Source of the DNA: Dugong dugon
Taxonomy: Eukaryota > Chordata > Mammalia > Sirenia > Dugongidae
DNA length: 64,000 nucleotides
Reading direction: 5' to 3'
NCBI GenBank assembly: GCA_030035585.1
Contig: CM057471.1
Location: 98,544,819 to 98,608,818 of the forward strand
Part shown: positions 11,736 to 22,470 of the stretch, piece after piece
Position numbering within the stretch: the first letter of the stretch is position 1
Layout of the letters: each line of letters starts with the position of its first letter
The notes under the pieces: generated by a model
What the model saw: the letters and a program-made list of their open reading frames with translations, nothing else
What the model was told of the DNA's origin: nothing
Database searches by the model: none
Translations under genes and position numbers: made by a program

Positions 11736-12676
11736 TTCCACCCTTTGGCCCCCAAAAAATCACATCCTTGCAACATGGAAAACATATTCACCCCATCATA
11801 TCATAGCAAAAGTCTTAACTCCAAGTCCAAAATGCAAAAATTCCTCTTCATCTGTGAAATCTAGAATACAAGTTATTTGCTTCCAAAGGTACAATGGCAG
11901 AACAGGCACAAGCTAGACATTTGCATTACAAACGGGAGAAACTGCAGGGAAAGAAGGCATAAACAGGCACCAAGCAAGTCAGCAGAACACATTACATTAG
12001 CCCTCAAGGCTTTGAAAATAATCCTCTGTTCTCTGAGACAATTTACACAATGGCCCTGCCCTCCAGACTCTAGGTATTGGCCACAGTCTCTGGATTTTGA
12101 GTGAAGGCCCCTCGGCCCTGGACTTCAGCTCCGCCTTCCAGGCCCACTGGGACAGCAACTCTGCTCCCTCGGCTTTAGGCGCACCATTCTCCTAGTCCAT
12201 CGGAGTGACAACTCCACCCTTAGAAACACCAAAGGCCATGGCTCCACCCTTTGAAACCCCTGAGGTCATGGCCATACCTTTTGAGACTGAGGCAGCTCGG
12301 CTTCTTGTGTCCCTTGTCTCTTCAGCTTCTGCTTCCTATGGCCTCTCGGCCCTCGGGCCTCACGCCTGCATCTGCCCTGCTGGGGCAAGTGTTCCAAAGC
12401 TCAGTAGCTCCACCAGTATAAGTGCCCGGAGACACCCCGCTCCACCAGGAAGCCTCGTGCACACAGACACTCAGCTCTCTCGCTCCGTGGGTCGGCTCAA
12501 GCGCCATCTTGCACTGGTCTCCTCGTTCTGCTGCTGCTGCTTCTCTGCTGCTGTAGGTTCTCTGCTGCTGCTGGTCCTCTGTCACTGCCGTACGTCTATC
12601 CATTCACAGTGTTAAAACCGCTTCCGCATTATAGGTATCTGTTAGAGCAGCACCCCACTCTCTCGGTACCAAATTC
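11736..12676 (-). mobile_element. internal region of the MaLR-like element, non-coding
   Basis: On minus it starts immediately after the upstream LTR with CAGAATTTGGTACCGAGAGA, the primer-binding-site-like start common in MaLR internals, followed by GTGGGGTGCTGCTCTAACAG. Only about 0.94 kb long and without gag or pol similarity. The opposed open frames at 12205-12615 and 12322-12603 follow from a CTGCTG-rich composition. Confidence 0.75.
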
Positions 12677-12933
12677 TGTCTTAGTCATCTAGTGCTGCCA
12701 TAACAGAAATACCACAAGTGGATGGTTTTAACAAAGAGAAGTTTATTTCCTCACAGTCAAAGTAGGCTAAAAGTCCAAATTCAGGGCATCAGCTCCAGGA
12801 AAGTCTATTTCTCTCTGTCGGCCTTCTTCTCTTCAGTGTTCCCCCAGACTAGGAGCTTCTCAGTGCAGGGACCCCGGTCCAAAGGATGCGTTCTGCTCCA
12901 GGCACTGCTTTCTTGATGGTATGAGGTCCCCCT
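12677..12933 (-). mobile_element. 5' LTR (truncated) of the MaLR-like element
   Basis: 257 bp matching the 3'-terminal half of the LTR at 11252-11735. Homology stops sharply at 12933, just before an RTE fragment, so the outer half and the outer target duplication have been lost. Confidence 0.85.
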
Positions 12934-12949
12934 ATAAAATTCATTTTTA

Positions 12950-13722
12950 ATATAAGAAATACCTTTTCTCACCAACATAAACAGCAGCTATGCAGGTGGA
13001 CCTCGTCAGCTGGAATACACAGGAATCAAATTGACTACACCTGTGGAAAGAGACGATGGAAAAGCTCAATATCACTAATAAGCAACATCATGATAAATGG
13101 AGAAAAGACTGAAGTTGTCAAGGATTTCATTTTACTTGGGTCCACAGTCAACACCCAAGGAAGCAGCAGTGAAGAAATCAAAAGACACATTGCATTGGGC
13201 AAATATGCTGCAAAAGACCTCTTTAAAGTGTTGAAAAGCAAAGATGTCACCTTGAAGACTAAGGTGCTTCTGACCCAACCCATGGTATTTTCAATTGCAT
13301 CATATGCATGTGCAAGCTGGAGGATGAATAAGGAAGACAGAAAAAGAATCGATGCCTTTGAATTGTGGTGTTGGCGAAGAGTACTGAGTATACCATGGAC
13401 TGCCAAAAGAATGAACAAATCTGTCTTGAAGGAGATACAGCCAGAATGCTCCTTAGAAGGAAGGATGGCAAGACTACGTCTCACATACTTTGGACATGTT
13501 ATCAGGAGGGATCAGTCCCTGGAGAAGGACATCATGCTTGGTAAAGTAGAGGGTCAGTGAAAAAGAAGAAGACCCTCAATGAGATGGACTGACACAGTGG
13601 CTGCAACAATGGGCTCAAGCTTAACAATGATTGTGAGGATGGTTCAGGATAAGTGGTGTTTTGTTCTGTTGTATATAGGGTCACTACGAGTCGGAACTGA
13701 CTCAATGGCAGCTAACAACAAC
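12950..13722 (+). mobile_element. RTE/BovB-type LINE, internally deleted copy
   Basis: Bases up to about 13075 match the endonuclease-proximal part of the RTE at 28570-28690; bases from about 13076 match that copy from about 30167 onward. About 1.5 kb including the RT core is therefore missing. The C-terminal frame 13090-13560 is uninterrupted (motifs AFELWCWRR and MARLRLTYFGHVIRRDQS). The 3' end is GGCAGCTAACAACAAC at 13707-13722. Confidence 0.88.
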
Positions 13723-13983
13723 GTGTTACTAAATGATATATTTTGTTTGGGTAAAAATATATTAAATTGCAGATTCAAATGTAACTACTTGTTACAGCTC
13801 CATAATTGTCAGAAAAAAAGTTCTTTTATGATCTGATATTTGGAATTCTTGCACTTTGTACTTAAAAAAACTAAGTTTGTTTAATTATGTGATTTTTCCG
13901 TTTTGCTTCTAAGAGATGAGAAAAGAAAAGATTTCAGGCAACTGTCTACAATCACTTCACAAATAAAGTATTGTAGATGTAAA

Positions 13984-14168
13984 AACCAGTTGCTGACAAG
14001 TCGATTCCGACTCATAACGACCTCATGTGTGTCAGAGTAGAACTGTGCTCCATAAGCTGGTTTTGCAGAAGTAGATCGCCAGGCCTTCTTCTGAGGTGCC
14101 TCTGGGGGGACCTGAACCACCAATTTTTCAGTTAGCAGCAAATCAATTAATTCAATGGTACACAACCT
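13984..14168 (-). mobile_element. AfroSINE (long-body subtype), antisense
   Basis: Starts with the reverse RTE-like tail (GTCGATTCCGACTCATAACG), then the CCAGGCCTTCTTCTGAGG block; the tRNA-like head is decayed at 14130-14168. Confidence 0.8.
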
Positions 14169-14428
14169 TTGACTGGTATTCATTCCCGTTGGTGTTGACT
14201 GCTCCTTCAAAGCAACTTTTGTGGGACCACCCTCCCTTCTATGGATATGAAAGAATAACTTTTTCTTTTTTTTCTGTAATGAGGTTGTCATTGAACTCTC
14301 AGGTGACACTTCCTGCAACTCCAACTCTGTACTCTTAGGTAACTGTTAGTGGTTTTCATGATGTTATAAAACAGACTTGTTCAAGCTTGCAGGGCTACGT
14401 TATTTATGATAGCCTTATGATGGCTACA

Positions 14429-14583
14429 GGGCCCTGGTAGTGCAGTGCTTAAGCATTTGGCTGCTAACCAAAAAGTCGGCAGTTCGAATCCACCAGCCAC
14501 TCCTTGGAAACACTATGGGGCAGTTCTACTGTGTCCCATAGGGTCACTATGAATCAGTTGGAAACGACTCGATGGCAAGGAGC
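14429..14583 (+). mobile_element. AfroSINE (short subtype)
   Basis: Full-length head with A-box-like TGGTAGTGCAGTGCTTAAG and B box AGTTCGAATCCA; tail GGGTCACTATGAATC. Target duplication TTATGATGGCTAC (14416-14428) and TTATTATGGCTAC (14584-14596). Confidence 0.93.
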
Positions 14584-15034
14584 TTATTATGGCTACTGAT
14601 GACAGTGTCTTCAAGCTTCATTCAGGGCTTCACCACCTTGATACTGCCAGTGGTACATGAACTTTCTAAGAGACATTGACTCAGGCTCTCCAGAGATAGC
14701 CCCTCCTCCTGTGAAATCTGCTCTCCACTCTCCTATATCTGATCACAGGGGTTACTGTTAGATTCCTGCAACCTGAGAATGGGGGGAGTGTACGTAGACT
14801 AGTAGCCATTCGTGGGCCATGTATTGCCTGTGCAATGTTGACGAGCAGTCTGTCTCTGTGTTGCACACATCTACACTAGACCCGCTCGATTCTGAGTATG
14901 TGACATGATAAAGCTACCACAAAAAGGCAAGGCCTCTTATCCCACCAGGATGTCAAATGCTCATTGACTCAGAGCTCCCATTGGACCAAACACAAATCAC
15001 TTCATTAATGAAAAAAAATTTTTTAATCTGCCCT

Positions 15035-15323
15035 TTTTAATTTAATAATGCCATTTCTGGAAATCTATTCTAAGGAAATACCAGTAACACAAAACAACCA
15101 AGCAATTTCAGGAACTAAGATGTTGGACATGGCAATATCAATAAGCGGGGAAAAAAAATAGAAGAATGTTTTTGGGAAATTGTATTATATTATTACAGTG
15201 ACCTATTACACAGCCGAAAGAGAAAAGTAAATGTAGATATTAGCCACACAGAGAAGTATATAGGAAATAATAATAACTGGAAGAATAGCAAAATATTTTA
15301 TATAGTCTATCATCACAATCCGG
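15035..15323 (+). mobile_element. L1M 3' fragment
   Basis: AT-rich sequence with the L1 ORF2/3'-UTR pattern AATCTATTCTAAGGAAATAC (15061-15080). Heavily decayed and interrupted on its right by the next SINE; it may resume at 15540-15600. Confidence 0.55.
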
Positions 15324-15335
15324 TTAAAGCTACAT

Positions 15336-15524
15336 GTTGTCGTCGTGTGCCGTGGAGGCGGTTCCGACTCCTAGTGACCCTACAGGACAGAGTAGGACTG
15401 CCCCATAGGTTTTCTAGGCTGTAATCTTTACAAAAGCAGACTGCTACATCTTACCTAATGGGTTCCAACAGCAGACTTTTCTGTTAGCAGCTGAGCACTT
15501 AACCATTGCACTACCAGGGCTTGT
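15336..15524 (-). mobile_element. AfroSINE, antisense
   Basis: Reverse tail, CCCCATAGGTTTTCTAGGCT block and head remnant ending ACTACCAGGGCTTG. Target duplication TTAAAGCTACAT (15324-15335) and TTAAATCTACAT (15525-15536). Confidence 0.9.
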
Positions 15525-15714
15525 TTAAATCTACATAGGTGCAGAAAAATCAAGACAGCACAAAGAAATTTAAATTGCTGGGGTAAGATGAATTGTAAGG
15601 TGAACGGATTAATAATTTTTTGTGGTTAGTGTTGTCAAGCTGACTGATAATAATTAAAATTGAAAGATTTCAGGGAAAAAAGCCTATCTGTCCTTAAAGA
15701 GTCATTGAGACACC

Positions 15715-15855
15715 ACCCTCCACCCCCAAGCTGGAACACACCTTTTAAAAATACATGTGCCTGGGCCCCAAGCTGGAACTTGGGGAACTGACCCAGTGTG
15801 TCTGGGGTCAGGCAAGGATCCGTAGTTTATAAAGTTTCCCAGTTGAGTCTAATGG
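15715..15855 (+). mobile_element. MER5-like hAT transposon remnant
   Basis: Contains the ATACATGTGCCTGGGCCCCA block and an A/T-rich end typical of MER5-type short hAT-Charlie MITEs. Divergent; the inverted termini are incomplete. Confidence 0.45.
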
Positions 15856-15856
15856 T

Positions 15857-15918
15857 CAAACCAAACCAAACACATTGCCGTCCAGTGGATTCCAACTCAT
15901 GGTGACCCTATAGTCAGG
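15857..15918 (-). mobile_element. AfroSINE 3'-tail fragment, antisense
   Basis: About 60 bp of the reverse SINE/RTE tail (CAAACACATTGCC, then GATTCCAACTCATGGTGACC). Confidence 0.75.
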
Positions 15919-16014
15919 AGTGAAAAGTCTGTCATGGGAGAAGTCTCCCACCCTCCCTGCCTAATTCACGATGCTCCTGCAGTAACTCTGTATCAACAAT
16001 TTCGTGATAGTATT

Positions 16015-16363
16015 CGTTATGGACTGAAAATGTGTCCTTTAAAAATACGTATTGAAATCTTGGCCCCTGTACCTGAGTCAGGATTGACTCTATGGCAACG
16101 AGCGTGTCTGTAAATACGATCCTGTTTGGAAATAGGATTTTCTTTGTTATGTTAATTATATTGTACTCTGGTAGGATGGGTTCTAAATCCAATCACTTCT
16201 GAATTATAAAAAGAGCAGAATGGACACCGAGACACAAACAGGGAGAAGAAGACAGATGACAGAGACAGACACATCCATGAGGACTGTTAGCAGCTACTGA
16301 AACAGACAAGGAAGGACATTCCTTTAGAGCCACACACTGAATTTGGACTTCTAGCCTCCTGAA
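16015..16363 (+). mobile_element. MaLR-like LTR, partial, with embedded SINE tail
   Basis: Starts at a (T)TATGGACTGAAAATGTGTCC end and includes GATCCTGTTTGGAAATAGGA and TTGGACTTCTAGCCTCCTGA, matching the fuller LTR at 21896-22470. A short SINE/RTE tail lies inside it at about 16069-16109. Its 3' end is cut off by SINE insertions. Confidence 0.75.
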
Positions 16364-16533
16364 AAAAGCAACAAAACCAAACTTTTTACTGAGGAGTCGA
16401 TTCCAACTCATGGTGACCCTATAGGACAGAGTAGAATTACCCCATGTGGTTTCCAAGTTGCTGCGAGTGGATTCAAACTCCTGACCTTTTGGTTAGCAGC
16501 CAAGCTCTTATCCACTGTGTTACCAGGGCTCCA
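16364..16533 (-). mobile_element. AfroSINE, antisense, inserted in the LTR
   Basis: Complete reverse copy ending TTACCAGGGCTCC. Target duplication AGCCTCCTGAA (16353-16363) and AGTCTCCTGAA (16534-16544). Confidence 0.92.
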
Positions 16534-16552
16534 AGTCTCCTGAAGGCTGATG

Positions 16553-16722
16553 TAAATGGTTAACACGCTTGGCTGCTAACTTAAAGACTGAAGGTTCGAG
16601 TCTGCCCAGAGGCACCTCAGAAGAAAGTTCTGGTGATCTACTTCTGAAAAATCAGCCATTGAAAATTCTATGGAACACAGTTCTACCTGGACACACATGG
16701 CAAACTCTGACTGGTGGTGGGT
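16553..16722 (+). mobile_element. AfroSINE (long-body subtype), head-truncated
   Basis: Begins inside the tRNA-like head (CTTGGCTGCTAAC, then GGTTCGAGTCTG) and runs through GGTGATCTACTTCTGAAAAA to a decayed tail. Confidence 0.8.
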
Positions 16723-19366
16723 ACAAAAAGAGTACTTCCAAAGACATCCTATTGGAAACTATTGCCTCACCAAGTAGCACAGAACAGTTAGTGCCTCTTT
16801 AAGTGGCGCGGGATTACCTCATCTTGGCCCATGTTTGAGTATCACACAAGGCCTAAAGCATGCTTCTAGGACCTTTTCCTCTGGTCAGTACAGTGTGAAA
16901 TGGTCTCAGTGCATGAATCCTTAGAAGTCTACTGACAGATACCACATTTTTAAACATGTACCAACACTGTTGTTTAACAAGACAGTTCCTTCTAATCAGT
17001 GTCCAGAGACCAGATACAATGTTTCACCAGAAATATGAAGAACCTGCTGTTGCCAAAATTTCTTTTAACTGGATCTTGTTTCTACCACCAGATAAGGGTT
17101 AATTGAGCAGCAGATCTTTGAGGAGCTGAGTAGACTTCAATAGATCTGAAGCTGTTCAAAGGTCTCACAGAGCTGCCAGTGAACCCACAGAAATACAAAA
17201 CGCCCCCAACACTCAGGTTCAAATGCAGCACCCCCTGGCACACAAAATAGGTCTAAAGGGGGGCCCTAAATTACATGAAGGGAAAACCTTATGTCCAAAA
17301 CTCCTCACCATAGACTCATTTGTCCTCTGAAGAGGTAATTAAATTGCCCAGAGAAATCATTGAGTTCCTCAGAGGTGTTTCGAAGACAAACCCAATTAGT
17401 TGCTTTGTTCTATGAAGGTAAATGATATTTCTGGTCTTGGCATGCTTCACTGGGACCAGATAGTTCTCTGAAACTTCCTTTTTCAGCAAATGTTATCTTT
17501 GCCCACATTTAAACAATAGGTAAATGCCCATTAGGATGAGGCATTTACCTTTTGTTCTCAGAAATGTGTAAAACGGGGAGGATGAAGTGGGCCTGGTAAT
17601 ACTGCACAGCTCCTTTCAGCAGTTTACCACACGGGAGGTCTCACATTTCATCAGGGTGTGAAATGCCTTACATTTCTCCTGGTTTCTTTTTTCGCTTTGC
17701 ACAATGAATGCAAGTTCAAGAACGTGAATAAGGCCTTTCCCCACCACACACATGCCCTTCTCCCACCCACTGCAGCTATCCCTGCTCTGAGCCCCGGACC
17801 TCTGCAGCCAGAAGAGGACTTGGGCTTCCTTTGCAAGTTACAGTTCCTGCAGCCCTGGCCGGGCGTCTTCTGCGGACAGTTTGGGGATGGGAGCAAAATA
17901 TGAAACCCTCACTTGCGCCATCTCCACCTCCACCGCCACCAACACCTCCAACCACCGCCCAGTGCCAGGGTCAGTGAGGAGCCATTTCACAAGGCCTTTA
18001 CAACTGGCAGCGCGGAGACCCCAATTTCTATGCACCCTGGAAGGGGTGATTAATTTAAAGTGAGTGGAGTCTGTTTCTTTAAGACAAGCTCATAAATCGT
18101 GAAAGATCACCACTTCTTTTCAAAAGCCTCTCCACGGTCTGGGTTTCCCTTCTGGGTCAGTAAAGTCATTGAAGCTTTAACGGCATGCCACAGCAGACTA
18201 CACGATACAGCTGTCCCAGCACCGTGAAAATTAAGTTATGCCCCGTGTCAGCAAGGGGTTTTTTCCCCCTTTCTTTTCTCTCCCCTCCCCCACCCCTTCT
18301 CTTTTTCTCTCTATTCCTTCCCACCCCTACCCCGCTCCCTCGCCTTCACCCTCCCTCTCTCCCTCCCTCCCTCCTTGTTCTCCTCCCTCCTCTCTGCTTC
18401 TCTGACCACCTCGTCTTTGCTCTTCCCCTTGCCTCCTGGGAAGTGCGCATCCCCGATGGGCAGAAGTTGGCCAACAGGGCTGCTGGGCTTTGAGCCTTTG
18501 CTATCGAGCCCCAGTAAATAATAGAGATGATGAGCCTTTCAGAGAAGAGCTATCAAAACGAGGGCGTTTGTTCTCCACCTCCTCCCCCCGGCCCCACACA
18601 CATCTTTTGCCTCCTCTTCTTCCTCTTTCTCCTCCTCTCCCCACCTCCTAGGACCTGAGCTGAAACCCCCACTTTATCCAGCAGCCCAGTACACCAGCAG
18701 TACCATCTCCAAGCGTGGCATCCTCTTCCCTTCCACCCTCTGAATCCTGATTCAGACCCTTTCCCTGTGTAGCTGAGTGTGCTTGGAGGTGATCCTTCCA
18801 GTCTAGCCTCAGCTTCCTTCCAAGTTAAACACAGATGTGGCTGTGGCTGCTGCTTGTTTCTCTCTGGGGGTGGGGCGATATAAAGAGAACATTAACCCTC
18901 CATCACAGAGGTCCCCTCTAATCCATGAATATGAAACATACATACGTGACCTCTTCATAGCTCTCATGGCCCTTCCATGCGTAATACCTATTTGTGTCTA
19001 GAGAGAGAAAGATACAAAAGCAAGCCTTTAACTTCATATATAGGCCTCCCAACTTAAAAAATTAAAAAGGCAATCTAATTTTTTTTTAAAACTTAGATGT
19101 TTCTATTTGCATGTACTCTGCCTCTCCCCAGGAGAGGGAAAAGTGTATAAAATGGGGGGTATTAAACCATTCTATAATGTTTCCCCTGTCTGCCAGGTAA
19201 AGGAAATAAGCTGCTTGTTTTGTGAGTCCAGATAACATTTTCTAAAGATCAGGGACCCTCTTGTTTAGAGAGACCCCCTCTGCCCATGCTCAGCTCCACT
19301 CCTCTCTCTTTTCATCACCTAAGTTAAACCATAGGCAACGCTTCACTGTTAAAAATCCATGAATTG
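16723..19366. other. unique-looking block, regulatory candidates inside
   Basis: About 2.6 kb with no recognised repeat apart from simple sequence. 17640-18070 and 18480-18570 have mixed, non-repetitive composition with homeodomain and forkhead-like words (e.g. GTAAATAATAG near 18512). 18246-18410 and 18565-18660 are long pyrimidine-rich tracts. No coding unit supported. Confidence 0.4.
18246..18410. repeat. polypyrimidine tract (C/T-rich low complexity)
   Basis: Over 90 percent C and T on the plus strand with CCCTCCCT-type units; a potential triplex-forming sequence. It explains the proline- and serine-rich open frame read through it. Confidence 0.85.
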
Positions 19367-19382
19367 GTCCTCTAACAAAGTA

Positions 19383-19583
19383 TAGTCCCTGGATGGTGCA
19401 AATGGTTAAACTGCTCTGCTACTTACTGAAAGGTTGGAGGTTCAAGTCTACCCAGAGGTGCCTCAGAAGAAAGATGTGGTGATCTACTTCCAAAAAACAT
19501 CAGCCATTGAAAACCCTATGGAGCACACTTCTACTCTGACACACATGGGCTTGCCATGAGTTGGAATTGACTCCACAACAGCT
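19383..19583 (+). mobile_element. AfroSINE (long-body subtype)
   Basis: Head with GGTTCAAGTCTA, body GTGGTGATCTACTTCC, tail ATGAGTTGGAATTGACTCCA. Target duplication GTCCTCTAACAAAGTA (19367-19382) and GTCCTCTAATAAAGTA (19584-19599). Confidence 0.93.
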
Positions 19584-19599
19584 GTCCTCTAATAAAGTA

Positions 19600-21535
19600 G
19601 AGGGCAGGTATAGAAATGGAAGATATAACCACTCTTATAATGTAAAACGTAAATGTTTTATAAAGACTCATTGAATTGTGAAGGTAATATTTAAAGCAAT
19701 CGCATTTTATATTACTTAAAAAGAAAGCACTAAGTGCTTTTGAGGAAATATCCAAAACTAGGGAAGATTTGGTGTGGGTTTTTTTTTTTGGCTGTGAAAC
19801 AAAAGTAAAACAATCCTTACGTTGCCAGGAACTCCAGATCCTGCTCGCGTGACTCTGTCCAGGGTCAAAACGACAGGGACTGAGCTGGAGAGAAAGAAAG
19901 GCAACGCTATTGATTGGCCAAGCAAGGAGACATCCGGGGCTAAGTGCCTTCCAAGACTGCTCACAGGCAGCTTGTTGAGGCTGGTTTATATAGGCAAGAG
20001 CCTTTACAAAATACAAGATGGCATGCGAGCAGGCGAAGAGCATTCTGGAATGAGTAAGCATTTTCTAGGGCCTGGGTTTGATTCCTCTCACAGGAGGAAG
20101 TTAGCCATTTTTGTTCATTAGCATGTTAGCTCTCCACCCAGGGGTGGAGAATTTACCATGCATGAGGCAGTTAGTGAGCTAAAGGTTATCTGGAGTGCCA
20201 AGATGGAGGGCAGGACCCGTTTCAGCTGGTTTCAGCCAGCCAGTGGCTGTTTCTTTTCAAGGAAATTCTGAGAAGGAAAACAATTTCAGGAAATGAATTG
20301 GGTAAGGGGCTGTCCCAAGGAGACAGCGATTTTAAGAAAATGGCTCTAGCCCTGTCTTAATTACGTCAACAATTAGGATCCTTGAGTAAAGGTGATGTCA
20401 TAAGACAATTCATTATCTCCTGGGGAGCAGTAGGTGCCCATGAGCTAAGTAGTTCTCTGAAGCTCTAGCCCCATGAGTGGAGAAGTGGCATGGAAGAATG
20501 AGGTCACAGAGGCCCTTCCTGTATCTCAGTCCTGGGGTGGCCTGCATTGCAGACGGGCTACTGTGCAGCCCTGGCATGCACACTCCAGGAGCAATTCTGA
20601 ACTTCATAAGCCCTAATCGCCCTTCTCCTTTCCCTAACAGGCTATCCTCCAGGTTCCTCATGTAGCTCCTAACCTGGTTCTGGACACCCAAGAGTGGTAC
20701 AAGCTGCCAGGGTGGCTGACAGAGGTGAAAGCTTCTCAGTGTGACCCCTACGGTGGCGCTGCTCATTTGAATGGATGTGTCCTTACAGGATGTTGTTAAA
20801 GCCTGTTTATCATATAGCAAGATCCCAGATCTTAAAAAAAAAGTCTTCCAACCAAGGAGACTCAATGCAGGGTCCCCTAAAAGGAGACCCTGAGAGAAGG
20901 ACATGGGTGCTGGCAGTTTGTATGGAGTGTGATCCCAGGAAGCAGGGGGGAGCGGGGAGGAGAATGAGACAAGAAAAAGAAAGGCCAACATAAGGGTGAA
21001 TTATCAAGGTCACCACTGAGGGGCAGTGGGGTTGAATTCCTTCTAGACTTCCTGAAAAGTATCCTAGAATTAACCAGTTAAAGGTGAAGGCTGCCCCAGG
21101 AGTGTTAATTCCCCTCGTCTTCTGAGTGAGGCTGCCCTGGAATTGGAGGAGCCAGGGGCAAAAGTGAAAAGGTGTGGTGTGAGCTTGGGGAAGACAGGAA
21201 GTGGTTGAGGCCAGCAAGAAATGTCCTCCCCAGCCATGGCTGAAATCAGAGGTGAGGTTGCAAAGAGCTCAGGTGGGGCATGAGATGAATCTGCAACAAA
21301 AGGAAAGAATGGGGACACTTGCTCAAGTTCAAACATGCACTTGCTCCCACCCTGGTTTTCGTATCTGTCCATGTCATAATAAACTCATTATTCGCAGGTG
21401 GTTGGTGAGTAGTGTGTGCATAGTTTGTGAGCAGATCTGGTTCCCAATCTGAGACTCCTACAGGATCACTTTTTCCCTTCTCTTCCCTCTTTTGAATAAT
21501 AAGACTACAGAGAAGAAAAGGAGTGAAAGGAAGCA
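19600..21535. other. unassigned block with an LTR-like promoter segment
   Basis: No recognised repeat. 19900-20000 holds an inverted CCAAT (GATTGGCC, about 19912-19919) followed by TTTATATAGG at 19984-19993. The 176-codon minus frame at 19531-20061 has no recognisable domain and runs into the SINE, so it is not called. 20410-21450 likewise shows only overlapping frames. Confidence 0.35.
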
Positions 21536-21775
21536 TTGTTTATTAAGCACCTACTTGGAACTGTGCCTCCTTGGCATAAATGCTTTTTACATGTTATTTC
21601 ACTTGGTTGTAATATGGATCCTGAGGGAGAGGGGCTCTTCACATTTTACAAATAAGGCTCAGTGATGAGAGTACTTTGCCTACAGTGCCTGACTAGTAAA
21701 TGATAAAAGTGGGTCCTTAACTCAGGAAAGTTCTTTCTACTATACCCAGATTGCATGACCCAATTCTCTAGCCCC
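21536..21775 (-). repeat. MIR SINE (antisense)
   Basis: TTATTAAGCACCTACTTGGA at 21541-21560, then the TTATTTCACTTG and CACATTTTACAAATAAGGCT blocks, in the order expected of a reverse MIR. Confidence 0.7.
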
Positions 21776-21895
21776 CAATGTGTTTATCCCTCTTCACTCT
21801 TCACCTCTATGTCTGCCCCAGTTCTAGTTACCAGTTGAGGAGTAGGGAAAATAACATGCCCTTCACAATGATTCTGGAAGTGTCCTGTTATGGAT

Positions 21896-22470
21896 TGAAC
21901 TGTGTCCTCCCAAAAACATGTGTTGACTTTCTGGCACCTGTATAAGTCGGAATCAACTCAATGGGGCAACGGGTTTTTGTTTTTGTTTTTGTTTTTTGTA
22001 CCTGTAAATGAGCCCTGGTGGCGAAGTAGTTTAGTGCTTGGCTGCTAACCAAAAGGTCGGCAGTTCGAATCCACCAGTTGCTCCCTGGAAACCCTGTGGG
22101 GCAGTTATTCTATGTCCTGTAGGGTCGCTATGAGTCAGAAATGACTTGATGGCAATAGGTTTGGTTCTTTTTGTACCTGTAAGTGATCCTGTTTGGAAAT
22201 AGGGATTTTCTTCTGTTATGTTAATGAGGCGATACCAGAGTAGGGTGGTTTCTAAACCTAATCACTTCCAAAATAGACACAGACGTACATAGAGGAAGAC
22301 AGACACCACTATGAGGAAAGCCAAGGAGCCAAGGAACACCCAGGGCTACCATATGGCTGAGAACCTGATTTGGACTTCGAGCCTCCAGAGCTGTGAGAAA
22401 ATAAATTTCTGTTCTTTAAAGCCATGCACTTGTACTATTTGTGTTACAACACTACTAAGAAACTAAGACA
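21896..22470 (+). mobile_element. MaLR-like LTR with nested SINEs
   Basis: TG...CA termini (TGTTATGGATTGAACTGTGT to AAGAAACTAAGACA) and an AATAAA signal near 22400. Split by a 50-bp SINE-tail fragment and a full AfroSINE, both within about 45-60 bp of its 5' end. Same family as 16015-16363. Confidence 0.85.
22011..22168 (+). mobile_element. AfroSINE (short subtype) inside the LTR
   Basis: Intact head (AGCCCTGGTGGCGAAGTAG, AGTTCGAATCCA) and tail (GGGTCGCTATGAGTC). Target duplication TTTTGTACCTGTAAATG (21994-22010) and TTTTGTACCTGTAAGTG (22169-22185), one mismatch. Confidence 0.95.

Noticed and set aside
12205..12615. 136-codon plus and 93-codon minus frames
   Set aside because: They lie in the non-coding internal part of the MaLR-like element and reflect CTG/CAG-rich composition.
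18185..18493. 102-codon plus-strand frame
   Set aside because: Mostly a polypyrimidine tract giving Ser/Pro/Leu/Phe runs; not a protein.
19531..20061. 176-codon minus-strand frame
   Set aside because: Runs into an AfroSINE at its end, has no recognisable domain, and shares the region with a plus-strand frame.
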